A stretch of 64,000 bases of DNA from Macrocystis pyrifera (taxonomy: Eukaryota; Sar; Phaeophyceae; Laminariales; Laminariaceae): assembly GCA_031763025.1 (NCBI GenBank), contig JASSKH010000031.1, forward strand, positions 5,237,458-5,301,457, in the 5' to 3' direction. Position numbers and translations under genes: made by a program. Within the stretch, counting starts at the first letter, position 1. Each line of letters starts with the position of its first letter. Of the stretch, positions 46,532-60,600 are shown in pieces. The notes beneath the pieces were generated by a model that saw only the letters and a list, made by a program, of their open reading frames with translations, was not told the origin of the DNA and did not search any database.

Positions 46532-49500
46532 CTAAGACACAACAAAAACACGCGGCAATCGGGAGAGAACGCGGTTTAGAGCAGCATGGTTTGCTCATTG
46601 TACAAAACAAAACTGCGTCGTTTAGCGTGGCGGTTTCATGGCTAAACCTAGCACCCTGTGTCACACTGCGAACACATTTTTTTTTCAGATGAGCGAGGTA
46701 CCCTACATTATTATGCACGTGCCGGAGGGCGGGGGGGGGGGGGCGGTGTACTCGATAGGAGATATGTACTCGATATCATGCATGGCCGTAGCCGTATGAC
46801 CATTGACCCTCGCATCCCTACGGTGCCGGGACGGAGCATGTCGGGTTTTCACCGACCAGGCAGGGGAGGGGGCGGGCGGAGTATGTTTGCTATATACATC
46901 TCGTCTGATCGTCTGTTTGCACTGCACCAAGGTTTGCAGATTAAATGTCTGCAAGCGAGGTTTGTACAAATATTAGCTATGCAGGCGACAAGCTAGGGCT
47001 GTGGGCACCTCCTCTGCGACGCCGAAATAGTTATGCAGGGTACACATGTTGACGATACAGAATATCTGAAGCTCCTACAGCTGGCCCTGCAGAAGACGCA
47101 CGCTTGAAGTAGGGGACCTCAAAAGGGCTTCGAACACATTCGTAGAATCCCTGATCGACTGTTTAATCGCGTCCCCAGAGCGATGCCTGCCAGGGCATGT
47201 CCGCCATAGCACCGTGTACCGCAGCTTGGCGAGAACATAGACTCCAGACTAAACAGCACCATCCGAGCATACGGGGCCTAGCGGATACACATACAATAAA
47301 ATTGAAACAACAACAGCAATATTAACCGAGGACAATCTCCACCTCACCTGCCGACGACCATCTTCATTTGCTGCCTTCGGGGAATGAGTCCGAAGGCCCC
47401 GTAGAAGAGCATCATCGGCACCATGATCTGAAAAATAAATACCGAGAAGGGTCCATGTGTGCACGGCGGCCAAAAGGAGGCAGTGGGTGCGTGAACGCCT
47501 CATATAGGGCCGGTCCGTATCCGATCAATGCTCAACTTGTTTGTGTGTTGTTCTTAGACCAAGCAACCAGATTTTATGGAGAGCCAGATCAACTGAGACG
47601 CGCACGTATATTTTTTCTTCGATCTTTGGCCAATATGCGACACTGCCGGCCGGAGTCCGTGCTTGTTCTACGTGTTGTACGTGCTGCTCGCCCCAGCATT
47701 GGAATAGGTCCACAAGGGTGGAATCGGTGCCGCTTCGAGATTTTTCATTTGCCAGAGCATGGGAGTTTCGTGTACCTTGCGGGACAGAGCTCTGGTGAAC
47801 CGGTTGTCGAATCCAGGGACCACGCTGTGCGTGCGGGAGACGCCGTGCACGAAGATCGGTACGATGGAGTATCCACCCTGAGGTTGTCACGAGCAAGGTG
47901 GCGGTATTGGTGCACCCGTAGAGCCATCGGGGCATCACAGGGAAATTGGTGAGCGTACGCTGTATGTCACTGGTTGATGATCGGGGTTAGGGTCAGGGTC
48001 AGGGCTAAGGATACGTTTCTATGCGAACCCTCCTGATGAATGTATGCTGGACAGGATGCCGTTCGCAAACACGTTGAATACACAAGGAACGCTGTGGATG
48101 ACAAGGTGAAAGGTGGTAAAAATTTGGCGAGCCAAGGGGCTCAAACGGCAGGCAGGCGCATCTCGCTGTCGTTGTGTGGAGCGGATGGTCTACCTCACGG
48201 CGCAATGGTCCACGCTCGTACTGGGTTGTTCGCTTCTTCCGCGTACTCTTCCTCAAGCGCGTCCCATTGCTCTGTTTGTCCACTCATTCCAGAATGTCAT
48301 TCATCCTCACCGTGATAGCAGCGTGCGCAAACCCATGCCGGATGCAGGTGAGCCTTTCCCTGTCGCTGCTCACGAACATCTCCCCGATTCCCCCCGTCAC
48401 CACGGCTACGGCCTGTTAGCCCAAACGGGAGTCGGCAAGAAGACGGTGTTCGGAATCGGCAGGGTTTTTGTTTCTCTCGTGCGCAGTACGCTGACCTAGA
48501 AATGTGTTTGTGTAGGTTTTGTGGACCGTCGCAACTCTTGGAGGGCGTATGTATGCGCTGTATGAGCCAAATCACGGTCAAGTTAAGTCGTGTTCGCGAC
48601 TCTCGCTTTGCTTACTTACTTACACCAACGAATCGTCTACTTGCCGGAATGCCAGCCAGTGAGGTTTCTTTCGCGAATCCGTAGATTGTCTCTGGTCCCA
48701 CATGGCACTGGAGGGACTACATACAGTACGGGGTCTCCAGCTAGGAACGTGAAACCTGGTACGAGGTGGTTGTCTCGTTTGGAAATGGGCGCGTTTCGTT
48801 TTAGAAATGGGCGCGTTTTCATCTGTCCTATCTCCGGTTTCGATGACCTCTTGTATCTGCGGTCTGATGACTCTTAGATTATGCTTTTGTGCGGGGTGGG
48901 GTGGGCGTAGTTTGCTGCCGCGCTCAGTATGTGACAATTTGTCGTCGGCTTGTTTTGCCTTGCTCCCCTGCTGTTGCGCATGCCTTCTGACTTACCTTGA
49001 AGCCGTCGGCAAACATCTGGTGAATCGCCTGTCGTCCCGCCTTGCGGACTCCAAGGCGGTTGACTAGCTCCCGTAGGACAGGCGTGTTGGTGAGCGCCGT
49101 GGCGACGACGCCGGAGACTGGCCAGAGATCCGGGAGCATCCGGGGTAGCACCGATGCTCCCAAGACAGCCCCGTAAGGCTGAGTTGTTGGTGTGTTCGAA
49201 AAGGGACAAAATATCCGAGAAACACCACACGGTGAGCTTTGGCGTCGTCTTGCGTGTCGCGCAAACCGAAGCACACTTTGTATACGTACATACTTTGAAT
49301 ATATACACCAGTAGGTGACGGCGTCTGATGCGAATTGATAGCACCATCTCATCTCGAGTACCCGATCCTTCCTGTGCGTTTGTAGGAGATACCAGTGCAC
49401 TGACGTTTTTTTTCCCAGGGACCGCAGAGATGCCCTACGCCCGTGTATACATAGCATATTTAATATTTCCCCAAGCACCCCTAGTCAAAGCTATGGCAAC

Positions 49501-52500
49501 CGCGCGTAGCAAGCTGGCGTTCTATCGTCTGCTCAGTCTCCGCCGTCGTCGCCACTGCGCTCAGTTGTATGCCGGTGTTTCGGGATCTGAGCAACCACCT
49601 CGGCGTTCGTGAGGTAGGAAGGCAGGAAGATGTTTGCTGACGGCTATCAGGTATATCGGAAGGCATGCTATTGTGCATGCCTTCTGATTCACCTGAGAGC
49701 CGTCTGCAAACATCGTGCGGATGCCTGCCTGCTTCGCGAACGCCGAGACGGCCCAACAGATCGCAAAGACCAGGCGTATAACTGAACGCAGTAGCCACGA
49801 CGGCGGAGACTGGCCCGATGCCAGGAAGCATCGGGGGTAGCGCCGACGCTCCCAAGGCAGCCCTATAAGGCTGAGTTACTGGTGGGTTCGAATATAAGCA
49901 AAATATCCGAGAAATACCGCACAGTGAGCTTTGGCATCGTGTCGCGTATCAAGAAAATCGAAACACACTTTGTATCAGTGCATAACCGGCGTCCCCGGTG
50001 GCTTGGTAGGTGGTCCGCGTGCCTATCAAGATCAATTTCGTGCGTTCGCATCTCACTGAGTGCATGCTCCTAGGGAGTTTTTCTTTCGTAAGCAGTTGAT
50101 TAGTTGAAACGCGAGAGCGTTAGTTAGCCACGATGAAAATCGACGAACAGTGGGAATGCTGAACCCTATGCGAGACAAAAATAAAGGCACGTACCAGGGG
50201 GAGAAGGGACGACACCTGTGATCACGGCTTGTACAGAAGATCTCTGAGGGTAAAACCTCCTACGGGTTAGGCTGGACGGTGAAAGTGATGATAAAAAAAA
50301 ACAAAAACATGGAATATGCGCACCAGTAGGTAACGGCTTCGGGTGCGAATTGATAGCACCATCTCATCTCTAGTACCCGATCCTTCCTGCGCGTCTGAGG
50401 AGATACCAGTACACTGACATTTTCCCCAGAGACCACAGAAATGCACCACCAGGTATGCCCGTGCATACATAGCATATAATATATTTTCAAAGCACCCACA
50501 ATCGAAGCTACGACGACCGCGAGTGGCATGATGGCGTTCTATGGTGTGTCTAGTTTCCGCCGTCGTCGCCACTGCGCTCATTAACACCCCTATGCTTCGG
50601 GATCTTGCCAACCATCTCGGCGTTCGCGAGGCCAAAAAGCATGCCATCCACGAGATATTGCCGACGGCTTCTAGGTGTATCGGAAGGCCTGCACGGGATC
50701 CGGTCAACCTTCTAGTCGTTCGTGACGCAGGAAGAAATTCTGTTCACCAGATGTTGGCCGACGGCTATCAGACTCTCCGATATGCCTGGAAGCCGTCGGC
50801 CAACATCTGATGAATGGCCTGCCTTCTTACCTTGCGAACGACGAGATGGCCGACGAGATTGCGAGGCACAGCCGTATCAGTGAGCGCAGTGGCGACGACG
50901 GCGGAGACTGAGCACACGATAGAACACCAGCTTGCCGCCCGTCGTAGCTTCGACCGTCGGGTGCTTGGCAAATAAAATATATGCTATGTATACGGGCGTA
51001 GTGCATCGCTGCGGTCCCTCAGAAAAACGTCAGTGTACTAGTATCTCCTCGAAACGCACAGGAAGGATCGGGTACTCGAGATGACATGGTGATATCAATT
51101 TGCACCAGAAGGCGTTACCTCCTCGTGTATATATTCCAAGTACGTTACTTATACAAAGTGCGCTTCGACTTGCGTGATACGCAAGACGACCCCAAAGCCC
51201 ACCGTGCGATATTTCTCTGGTCGTTTTTATATTTTCGAAACCCGCCAACAATTCAGCCTTACGGAACTGTCTTGGGAGCGTCGGGAGCGTCGGTACTACC
51301 ACGGATGCTCCCGGATGTCCGGCCAGTCTCCGCCGTCGTCACCACCGCGTTTACGAACGCCCGTCCTACGGGAGCTGGTCAACCGCCTTGGTGTCCGCAA
51401 GGCGGGACGACAGGCGATTCACCGGATGCTTGCCGGCGGATTTAAGGTAAATAGGAAGACATGATAGCCTGCCTTCCGATATACCTGAATCCCGCCGGCG
51501 AACATCCGGTGAATAGCCTGCCTTCCTGCCTTGCGAACGCTGAGAAAGTTCACCAGATCCGAAGGACAGGCTCATGAGCGCAGTAGCCACGACGGCGGAT
51601 ACTGGCCGGATGCCAGGGATCATTCGTGGTCGCACCGACACTCTCAACACAGCCCCATACGGCTGAGTTGTTGGTGAGCTCGAAAAAAAAAACAAAAAAA
51701 TGCCGAGAGGTACCGCCCGGTGAACTTTGGCGTCGTCACGCATATCACGAAAATCGAAGGACACTTAAAAAAAGTACATACTTGGGAATATATGCACGAG
51801 GAGGTAACGACTTTTGGCGCGAATTGGTATCACCATCTATCTCATCTCGAGTACCCGACCCTTCCTGTCTGTGCGTTTGGAGGAGATACCAGTACACTGA
51901 CGTTTCCCCCAGGGACCGCAGAGATGCACTACGCCATTGTATGAAAAACATACGTTGAACTTTATTTTTCTTGTACTTACCAAGCACCCATAGTCAACGC
52001 TACGACGACCGCGTGTGACAAGCTGGTGCTCTATCATGTGAATCCTTCTACGAAGGCAATGATTATAAAGATCGGCAATGTGAATGCAAGAGTAGCAGGT
52101 ACTGACATGTCAATGTTTTTTTTTGGGACTGAACCAAAGCAGCAGGTACCTGGCACGTAAGCGTAGGTCGCCTGCGCTGAGGCTAACGTCGAGCACGACC
52201 ACATTGAAAGCCAGCCAGCACGAAACCCCGTTGGTACTGCATGGTACGGTATTTGATAAATCTCATACAATCCTGCAAACGCGCCGAGCCTGGAAACAAA
52301 ACCATCATGCTTAATACACGACGTGCACCGAACGAAACAGTAGACTGTCTCACCATTATAGCGTGAGGCAATATCGCGAGAAGGTACTTGTTGTCCTTGA
52401 TGGTATCGCCCGCTTCCAACGCAAGGCCGGACTCGTCGACCTCCTTGAAGTCAAAATACTCCCGCCACAGCGCGGTCAGGTAGTTATCGAACGCATCTTG

Positions 52501-54623
52501 TGTCGGGAATCTGTTCGGAAGCGGCCTGTCGCGGCAGTGAACGATAAATAGCGCAAGGGGGGGGCAGCGGGTGTGCCCAGTGAAACATCGTTTTTTACCA
52601 GCCTGGTAAGAGTTGACCTGCGGAGGTACGACAGTTACGATCTACAGTACCGTTTCCTCTACTGGTTTGCGCGGTACCGCGCCACCCATATTCGTGCGAA
52701 CCAGGCGGGTCAAGCTGGGATGCGGCCCCCCGTTGCGGCCGTGGTGTTTGATACCCGCGGCCATTGTGCTTAGACAGTTCCTTGAACGACAGGACGCACG
52801 AACACACACCGGTCCCAACCACGTTCTGCGGGTACGACTCGAGCGGGTCGGCTGGCTGGTGCAGACGCTCTCCGATGCCCTTCGATCAACAAATACCGCC
52901 GATGAGATGCACCACCTAGAATCCGTTGGATGTACTGCCAACATCTTTTGCCCGTGGCATATTTTACTCGATCGTCGCAGCTGCGTACGTTCTGTAGACC
53001 GGTACGTCCTGTGCTGTCTAGTCCTGGCCGTACCGTGGGACATTTTGTGTGATTATACCTGGTAGCATACATTTGCAAGATAAAATTCATCTAGTAGTAT
53101 ATCACGTTATGTCTCTACCCGTAGCGTATGCACATCGAATTTGCATTTTTTTTCTGTGCGGTGTTACAGCGCCGGGGGTACAGAAACCTCGGCGATGCCA
53201 AACGAAAAGTACACAAGTAGTCACGAGGGACCCAGTCCAGCACGGTGTCAACTCTTGCTACATGGCACCTCCAGGTTGTCTTCAATGAGGCAGTTGCAGA
53301 GCAACGGACCAAGGCGTAAAAAAGTTAGTGCTGTCGCCTTTCCGAGACGGCGTGGCATACTCCATGCAAGCGGCGCTTGCAACAACTTGAGTCCCCGACT
53401 CTTCCCTTGATTTCAACCCGAGCAAGATTGTGGCGCCCTCTCAGCCAAGCTTTTCGTGGTACTCTTAACTTCAGATATGCGTGCCGGTATATTCACCGCG
53501 AGCCTCGAAAGTACTCGGGTACACAGTGTATACGTCGTATACGTATATACGAGAAGACTCCTGGTTCGGAACAAACACAGCATGCACACCAGGCAAAGGT
53601 AGCGTAAACGGTGGAACATACTGCGCGAAAACACATCCTTTCGGGCGCTACCGCCAAACATATCATTTTTGCAGTCTGACAATATTTGAAATAGGCCCAC
53701 CTCATGACGATAAACGTGAACAGCACGAAAGTCCCTGTGAGGACGCAGCATTCGGGAAACCCTTCGGCCAACCAGATCCAGCGGAGCAAGTGGATGGTTA
53801 TGGAGACCCAAAAATGGCACACGCCGCTGCTTAGCTGTAGGGCGGAGGACGATGCGAAGGCGACGCCACAGGGAGAACGATCACGTGTTACCTCAACCCC
53901 AGCATGCATCAGGATGTCGAAGGCAGGAGTGTGCACTGTATGTTGCACATTCGATGTTTTTGTGAAAACCTTACGCAATTTTTCTGCGCGAGCAAATCCA
54001 GCCTTGCAATAAAAACGTGGGGTTGCAGACGGCTTTCGATGCCCATCGTTACACTACCCTTCCACCACTCGTTGACGGAGAGGTTTTCGTCATAGCATGA
54101 AGGCGTTGTATTTGCCGTCCATGGTGCTGGGATACGTACAGCAGGTTTTCCGAGGGAGACGACCCTTGTTCACCTAGAGTTCCTGCCGACAAGAGGCGTT
54201 ACACAGCAACAGAAACCCCCCCCTCCCTCCCCTCCCCTCACCTCGTCACCAAGGCAACTACAAAAAAAACCAGGTATTCCTACAGTAGTAGAGTCGGTTG
54301 GTGTCGATTGTAAGCCTAGCGTAATACCGAAAGCCGTACAGCACACGCGTAACAGAGCCTGCACTAGAAGAAATACTCTGACTGACGTCAGTCTAGCGGT
54401 CTACTGTACGAGTAGAAAAAGTCATCTCGACACCCACCGGAATCGCGTCATCGGCGCCAATGAAATGAAAGCGTTGATTCCAGCAGCTTTGTCTCTCGTC
54501 GATACCTCTTCCGTATCTACAGTAAATATAGGGACCATTTCTATGCCAATGCTAAATACAAACGGTTGTATACATGGGTATGTAGAGTGGTATATCCAAG
54601 TTGTACGACATCTACACCGCTAC

Positions 54624-54689
<66 letters not shown>

Positions 54690-57600
54690 AAGGCGACGGG
54701 TAACTCCACACAGCAGTGCCAGCCAACCTTTCCGTCCACTGCTGACGCATGCTGCCGCAAGATACAGGTGCGTCATTTTGGTTTTCTGAGGTTCCTCGCT
54801 CGAGGAGCGCTACGCTGTTAAGACTATTACGGGGGTCCATAGTTAATAGGACCTATAGCATACATAAAAACCTATATATTTACCTATTTTTGCTAACAAT
54901 ATTTGGTCCTGTTTACTATGGTCCCCCGTAATAGCAAGTCATTTTGAAAACCAAACATGTGCAACATGATGAACGGTCCCACGGCCTGCTAGTAGGCGTA
55001 CAAAACACTATTAATTATCCCCGTTAAGTAAAGTGAACGGCGTTCCGACGATTTTGCGGTAAGAACCCCCCGAAATTCAGAAATAAAGTTGGCAAAAAAA
55101 AAAAGCGCTCACCCCCCACAAGGTTAACACAGCGGCGACACGCCGGCCGTAGGTCATGGTCTCGAACATCCGATGGCCTTCGTCGCCGTACTGCAGCGGG
55201 AGAGTTGCGATGTAGAAAGCCATAACGAGGGTTGATCCGTACCAAAGGGCTTCGGCAATTAGAAACCACCACCATCGGGAGCGGCCCGGCGTGCTCGCGT
55301 CGTCGTCAGCGCACCGGGGGAGATCTGCACCGCCGCTCTCGATCATTTCGGCTTCGACGTCTGCGCTGCTCCACGTGACGCCAGTGCTGTCGGTGCATGG
55401 CACGTCTTCGCCGACCTGGTTTGGAGGGGTGCCGGAGGGAAAATCGAACAACGCGGGCGTAGTGAGAGAATCGTTCTCCGTCTCCTGCGGCTACAAAAGT
55501 TACCATATGGTTGTTATGCATGTGAACGTCGAGAGTGGGGAATGTGTCACGTTTTGTAGAGGACGACGGGCACGTAGCAACTACCGCAGAACTCGCGAGT
55601 AACAATTTCCTCGAGGCTTAGTAAGCACTATGGCACGATACATTAAAAACAAGTGTTCGACTATATGGATGATTTGTTCATGCGACAAAAAAAAACTTTG
55701 TGCGGTTGCAGTGCCTCGTAACATTGATTTTCCTCGAGCCTTACTTAGTAAGCACTACAGCACGATCAACAAAAAAAAACGTCTGCGGCTGTATGGATGA
55801 TTTGTCCATGCGACAAAAAGAACTTGTGCGGTTGCACTGCCTCGTGAGAATAATTTTCCTCGAGCCTTAATAAGCACTGCAGCACGATACACAAAAAAAC
55901 GTGTTCGGCCGTCAGGATGATTTGTCCATGCGACAAAAAAACTTCGTGCGGTTACACTGCCGCGAGCTGCCGCCGGGTCGTGTTAGTTACACGGGAGGTT
56001 ATGCATGCGCGGCTAGTGCCTCTCCCTCGTGCCCACGGTGGTGCTGGGGCTGTGTCCTGCTTTTTTCGTACAATGGTGTTTTCCACACCAATGGTCGTTC
56101 GCGAATTCCAGATTCGAAAGAAGGCACACCAACTGCACGAAAGCACGAATTTTAGACATTGAGAAGCAGCACGGTTGGTGCATTCGAACGGACCGATTAC
56201 GCGCGGCAATAAGGTGGATACCTCGGCAATCCATCGTCGCTGCATCATGCTATGCGCAGAGTTTATTTCTCACTCTCAAGGTCCCGAGACATTGTGGAAT
56301 TACGGCCTCATGCTACGGTGTTCGGGCGCATCGAAGCACGACGAAAGAGGCTTTCTCACCGAGACCGCAGGTACTCGGACGTCCGCGTAGATGTTGAACA
56401 TAGGACATGAGGCACCGTCGACCAGGCTGCCGTTCAAACGGGGGGGGCGGGTGGGGGGGTAAAACGAAACAGCCATAGAAGGGATACAACAACACGCGTA
56501 TCGTAATGATTTGGGCATCGACGGAGAGGGGATTGCGTTTCAGGAGAAGGAGCCATCGACGGGTGGAGGTTCGACACGTACCGACTGCGACCTTATACAA
56601 TAGGGATTGGCGGAATTTGATGGACTACAGTAAACATGACGGCGTCCATGAGTTGTTTCAAATCGACAACAAAAGTATGCTCGATTGTGCACGCCCTAGA
56701 AGCTGAGCGGGCAAGAGACGACTCCCGTGTAATACCGAACTACGTATGGTCCTATTACGGAGATCCATAGTTAATGGGACCAAATTTTGTTAGAAAAAAT
56801 AGTTAAATATATAGGTTTTCATGTAAACCATAGGTCCTATTAACTATGGACCCCCGTAATAGATAGACGTCCTCTTGGGTAACCACAACGGTAGAAATCC
56901 AGAACACATGTTTGTTGACCGCAGGTGCAGGGTATATACGCATGAAAAACACGAGGTTCAGCTTCAAACGGAGAATGTCCGGTGAATTCTCGCGTGGCAG
57001 CATATCGTAGTAAACTATTACGGGGGACCACAGTACATAGGAGCTACGGTACACACAAAAACCCATGTATTTGCAGATTTTTTCTAACAATATTTGGTCC
57101 TAGTTTGTATTACGGAGAACCATAGTAAACAGGACCTAATATTGTTAGTAAAAATAAGTAAATATATAGTTTTTTGTGTGTACCGTAGGTCCTCTTTACT
57201 ATGGTCACCCGTAGTAGTAAAAATAGGCAAATATATAAATTTTTTTGTGTGTACCGTAGGTCCTATTTTCTATGGTCCCCCGTAATAGTAAAAATAGGTA
57301 AATATGTAAGTTTTTATGTGTACCGTAGGTCCTATGTACTATAGTCCCCCGTAATATTTGCTACACACGATACTGGTACTGGGATACACATATATACTGC
57401 AGAAAATGCTCAAATCAGTGGAATACCATCGCAACCCGGCACTACAGATCGCGGCAGTTACAGTAGACAGTAGAGAGGAATGGAGCAGTGGGACGACCTA
57501 ACAATTCCAGGGAGTTCATTGTCTTGGCAACCATGTCACAATTAAACTTTCCCTCTCCTTCTCACCAGCTGTCAGGAAGCTGCATTGTCCCGTCTGAACG

Positions 57601-60600
57601 CCTCGTGCCCACTTCAAACTGCCAGAAGTAGTCTTGGCAACAAGGAGTGTGATTCCTCCTCCACCGACTGACGAGCATTGAAAAGAGGCCCTAGATGCAC
57701 AGAAAAAAGGAGGATGTGTACGGGGAAAGAGAGCGAGGGGACTTCGTTTATCTAGGGAGTATCGCATCCTTGACGCAACGAGAGGGGTAGGGTGTCCCTA
57801 ACGACCCAACCAACCGCTAGCATTACCGGTTACTGAACGTGCGATCAGCCCCGTGCGTCGTGGTTTCAACACTATGGACGTGATTTCGTATTAAATACGG
57901 TGGTACTGAAAAGTAGCTACCTCGTAACAATAATAATAGTCCACACCCAGCAATTCTCCGTGGACCAATTTGTGACGGCGCTCGAGCAGGTTGATTCGGT
58001 TGGGGCATCAGCTGCACACTCCGCGCACTGACACCCCAAACGTATCGACTGCCCTGCACTGCTATTTCCGTGTTGTTGCATTGAGCTAAACATACACCAG
58101 GTATATATATACTGATGTGTTTCCACACTGGAATATGTTTACCACCACTACAACAATGGTGGCTAGCAGAAAAGGAGGGAGGTGGCTTCACATGTGTCAG
58201 GTAGGTACTTGGCAACTCCGCAGAGTGAAGAAAAAATAGCTCGGATGGACTACTGTCGCAATCCCTACCCAGGGAGGAAACGGCAGCATAGACGGTTCAT
58301 GCCGCGAGGTACGTCCCGAGTACATGCAGCAGCAGCATAGGATTGTGCCTACTGTGAAATACCGCTACAACCAGAAATACGCGAGCTTTCCTCGTTGGGT
58401 GTGGGTGCGCGATCTCACTTAAAACAATTGACCGCACCATATGCGCTCTGGATGTGCGCACAGACGTCTTTCGATGGAGCAACCACGGGTGGTCGAGGTG
58501 AGTTTGGGCAAATTCTTTTACGACGCTCCCGTGTTGGATACAAATCTACTGTACGTCGCTCCTCCACGCATGCGATGTACTTGCGTGGTTTTGTTTTACA
58601 GGAAAGAATGCCGCGAGGGTGAAATCACCGAGTGGAATAGCTACAGCCTCCGCTCCGTTAGTGGCTCCTGTTTTTTGGCGGCAAGGACCACGGAAATATC
58701 TGCCTCGGTGCCGGGGGAAATGTCTGCAATGTTTTCCGGATGAATCGTATTCCGATGAGTCGGAGTTGAGTTAAAACCGCTTCGCTGCGCACCGCAGAAA
58801 ACGTTTGCGTAGTTCCAGCCGCGAAGAGCCGCACGACAGTCGTAGCCGCCGCGAGGATGAAAAACCTACAGAAGAAGTTCTCATCTTTGTGAGGCTTACG
58901 CTTGAAAAATCAACCTACCAGGTATATAATAGTAATTCATCGTGTGTATACGCATGGAAAAATCGCAAATGAAGCAAGCACGATTGCCGGAAAGAGAATA
59001 TCGAGAATCGAGGCCAACACGTATTTATTTTCGTATGTGTGACGTTCCACCGGAAAGGCGGACACGCGTGAGGGGTGCCGCCCGGGCTGGAGAAAGCCTC
59101 TGAGTTGCATGGAGATATACATACCTGTTATGTTCATACGTCGGACAAATCAATCTACCGAAGCTCGAGCTATAATAGCTCTGTATGAAGTTAGCTTGCC
59201 CTGAGTTATTCATACATAAGCTACATGAACTGCACACGTATATCTCGGCTTGAGCTATAGGACGGTAGCTGATCTGCACATGTTTTTAAAGCTGGAGCTG
59301 CAGAGCATAGCTGATCTGCAAATATTTTCGCAAGGTGCGCTATAGGGTCTGTATGAGGTGGCTCGTCTGGCCCATAATGCGCTATAGGAGCTACATGAGC
59401 TACACACGTTTTCGCCGGCTTGATCCAGACGCGATACCTCATCTACACACGTTTTAAAGGCTTGAGCTATGGAGGTATAACTCATCTGCACTTATTTTCC
59501 CAGGATGAGCTATAGGAGTTACATGAGCTACAAATGTTTCCCCCGGCTTGTCCTGTAGGGGGTAAGTCATCTCATCTGCATCTGCACTTGTTTTTGAAGG
59601 CTCGAGCTATACACGACATACGAGCTAGCTCATGCGCTGTTCGAGGCGCGCCTACATTATAACACTATTCTTTCCGTACTCCATGTCTGGCATATATGAA
59701 TTGCATAAGTCGTCAGTGTACCCTACGTACCGTGACGTCCCAGGCTTGTACGGCATTTTCGTCGCGGGACCGAAACGTCAAGATACCACAGTACACCGTC
59801 ACAGTACCATCACAGTACCTAGCCATCAACGTAACCGTATAATACAATACCGTGACAACACGGTGATATTTTGATGCTGTCGAACGCACTGCATTGCTGT
59901 GTATTATAGCGAATGTTGGTGCTGGTTGATATGATCGTTTTATTCCGCATATGGTATATATGCGTTGCCTAGGTCGTCAAAGTATCGTACCTAACCGTAA
60001 CGTCCCAGCACTGGGTGGCGTTAGGGTCACGGGACCGTAGCATCCACACGCTATATCGTCGCAGTACCATCACAGCACCGTGAACTAACCACCTTACCGT
60101 AAGGTGCCAGTACTGTTCGCCTTTACGATCACAGGACCGTAAAGTCAAAGTGTACTATATATACCGTCATGGCATCATCACAGTACCGTAAACACTACTG
60201 TCGCAGTACGTTGATATGTTGATGTTGCCGACATACCTGGTACTATATTCTGGCGATTTGTCATACTGGTTAGTGTTCTAGCCCTCCTCTAAATCTGGTA
60301 TATACGAATTGCGTAAGTAGTCAGAGTAGTACCGTACGTACCGTAACGTCCCAATGCCGTAAGGTTTAACATTCACGGAAGTGTACCGTCAAAGTACTAC
60401 CAGGTATATAATACCGTCATAGTACCATCACAGTAGTACCGTGACCATTACCGTAACAGTGCCATACCGCCAACAAACCGTAATATCACGTATATGGATG
60501 CTGTCGTCGTACTGCACTGCTGTGTGTTCAAGCGAATATTGGCACTGGTTGCTATGAACATCCTACTCGACGACTGGAATGTATTTATGAAGTGCTGAAA

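Larger units (their letters stand above)
48996..52035. repeat. Array of inverted exon-intron duplications inside gene 2
   Basis: Four related units. Each holds a full exon 7 copy, a conserved intron spacer and an oppositely oriented partial copy. Unit 1 spans 48,996-49,660, unit 2 49,693-50,680 (with a SINE inserted in its spacer), unit 3 50,786-51,446 (reversed) and unit 4 51,485-52,035 (right copy lost). Shared spacer landmarks include TACCCGATCCTTCCTG and GAGATACCAGTRCACTGAC. Confidence 0.82.
55973..58951. other. Gene 2 intron between exons 3 and 4
   Basis: Contains two MITE sites and no clear exon. A short open minus stretch near 57,560-57,680 with a GTGAGA donor was noted but not called. 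Confidence 0.5.

Noticed and set aside
48996-51662. Mutually exclusive alternative exons in gene 2
   Set aside because: Only copy A is intact; three copies are antisense and the sense copies B and F are out of frame, so functional alternative use is unlikely.
52130-52300. An extra gene 2 exon (LGAFAGLYEIYQIPYHAV)
   Set aside because: Open, but its borders do not fit phase 0 between the exons at 52,354 and 49,178, which join directly and match the family pattern.
52642-53090. Minus-strand open frames at 52.6-53.1 kb as an exon between gene 2 exons 5 and 6
   Set aside because: Exons 5 and 6 already join in phase (AG + G), and the open frames show no family motif.
57516-57767. Possible small exon on the minus strand near 57.6 kb
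   Set aside because: A donor-like site exists, but no acceptor gives a compatible phase with family-like sequence; left out of gene 2.
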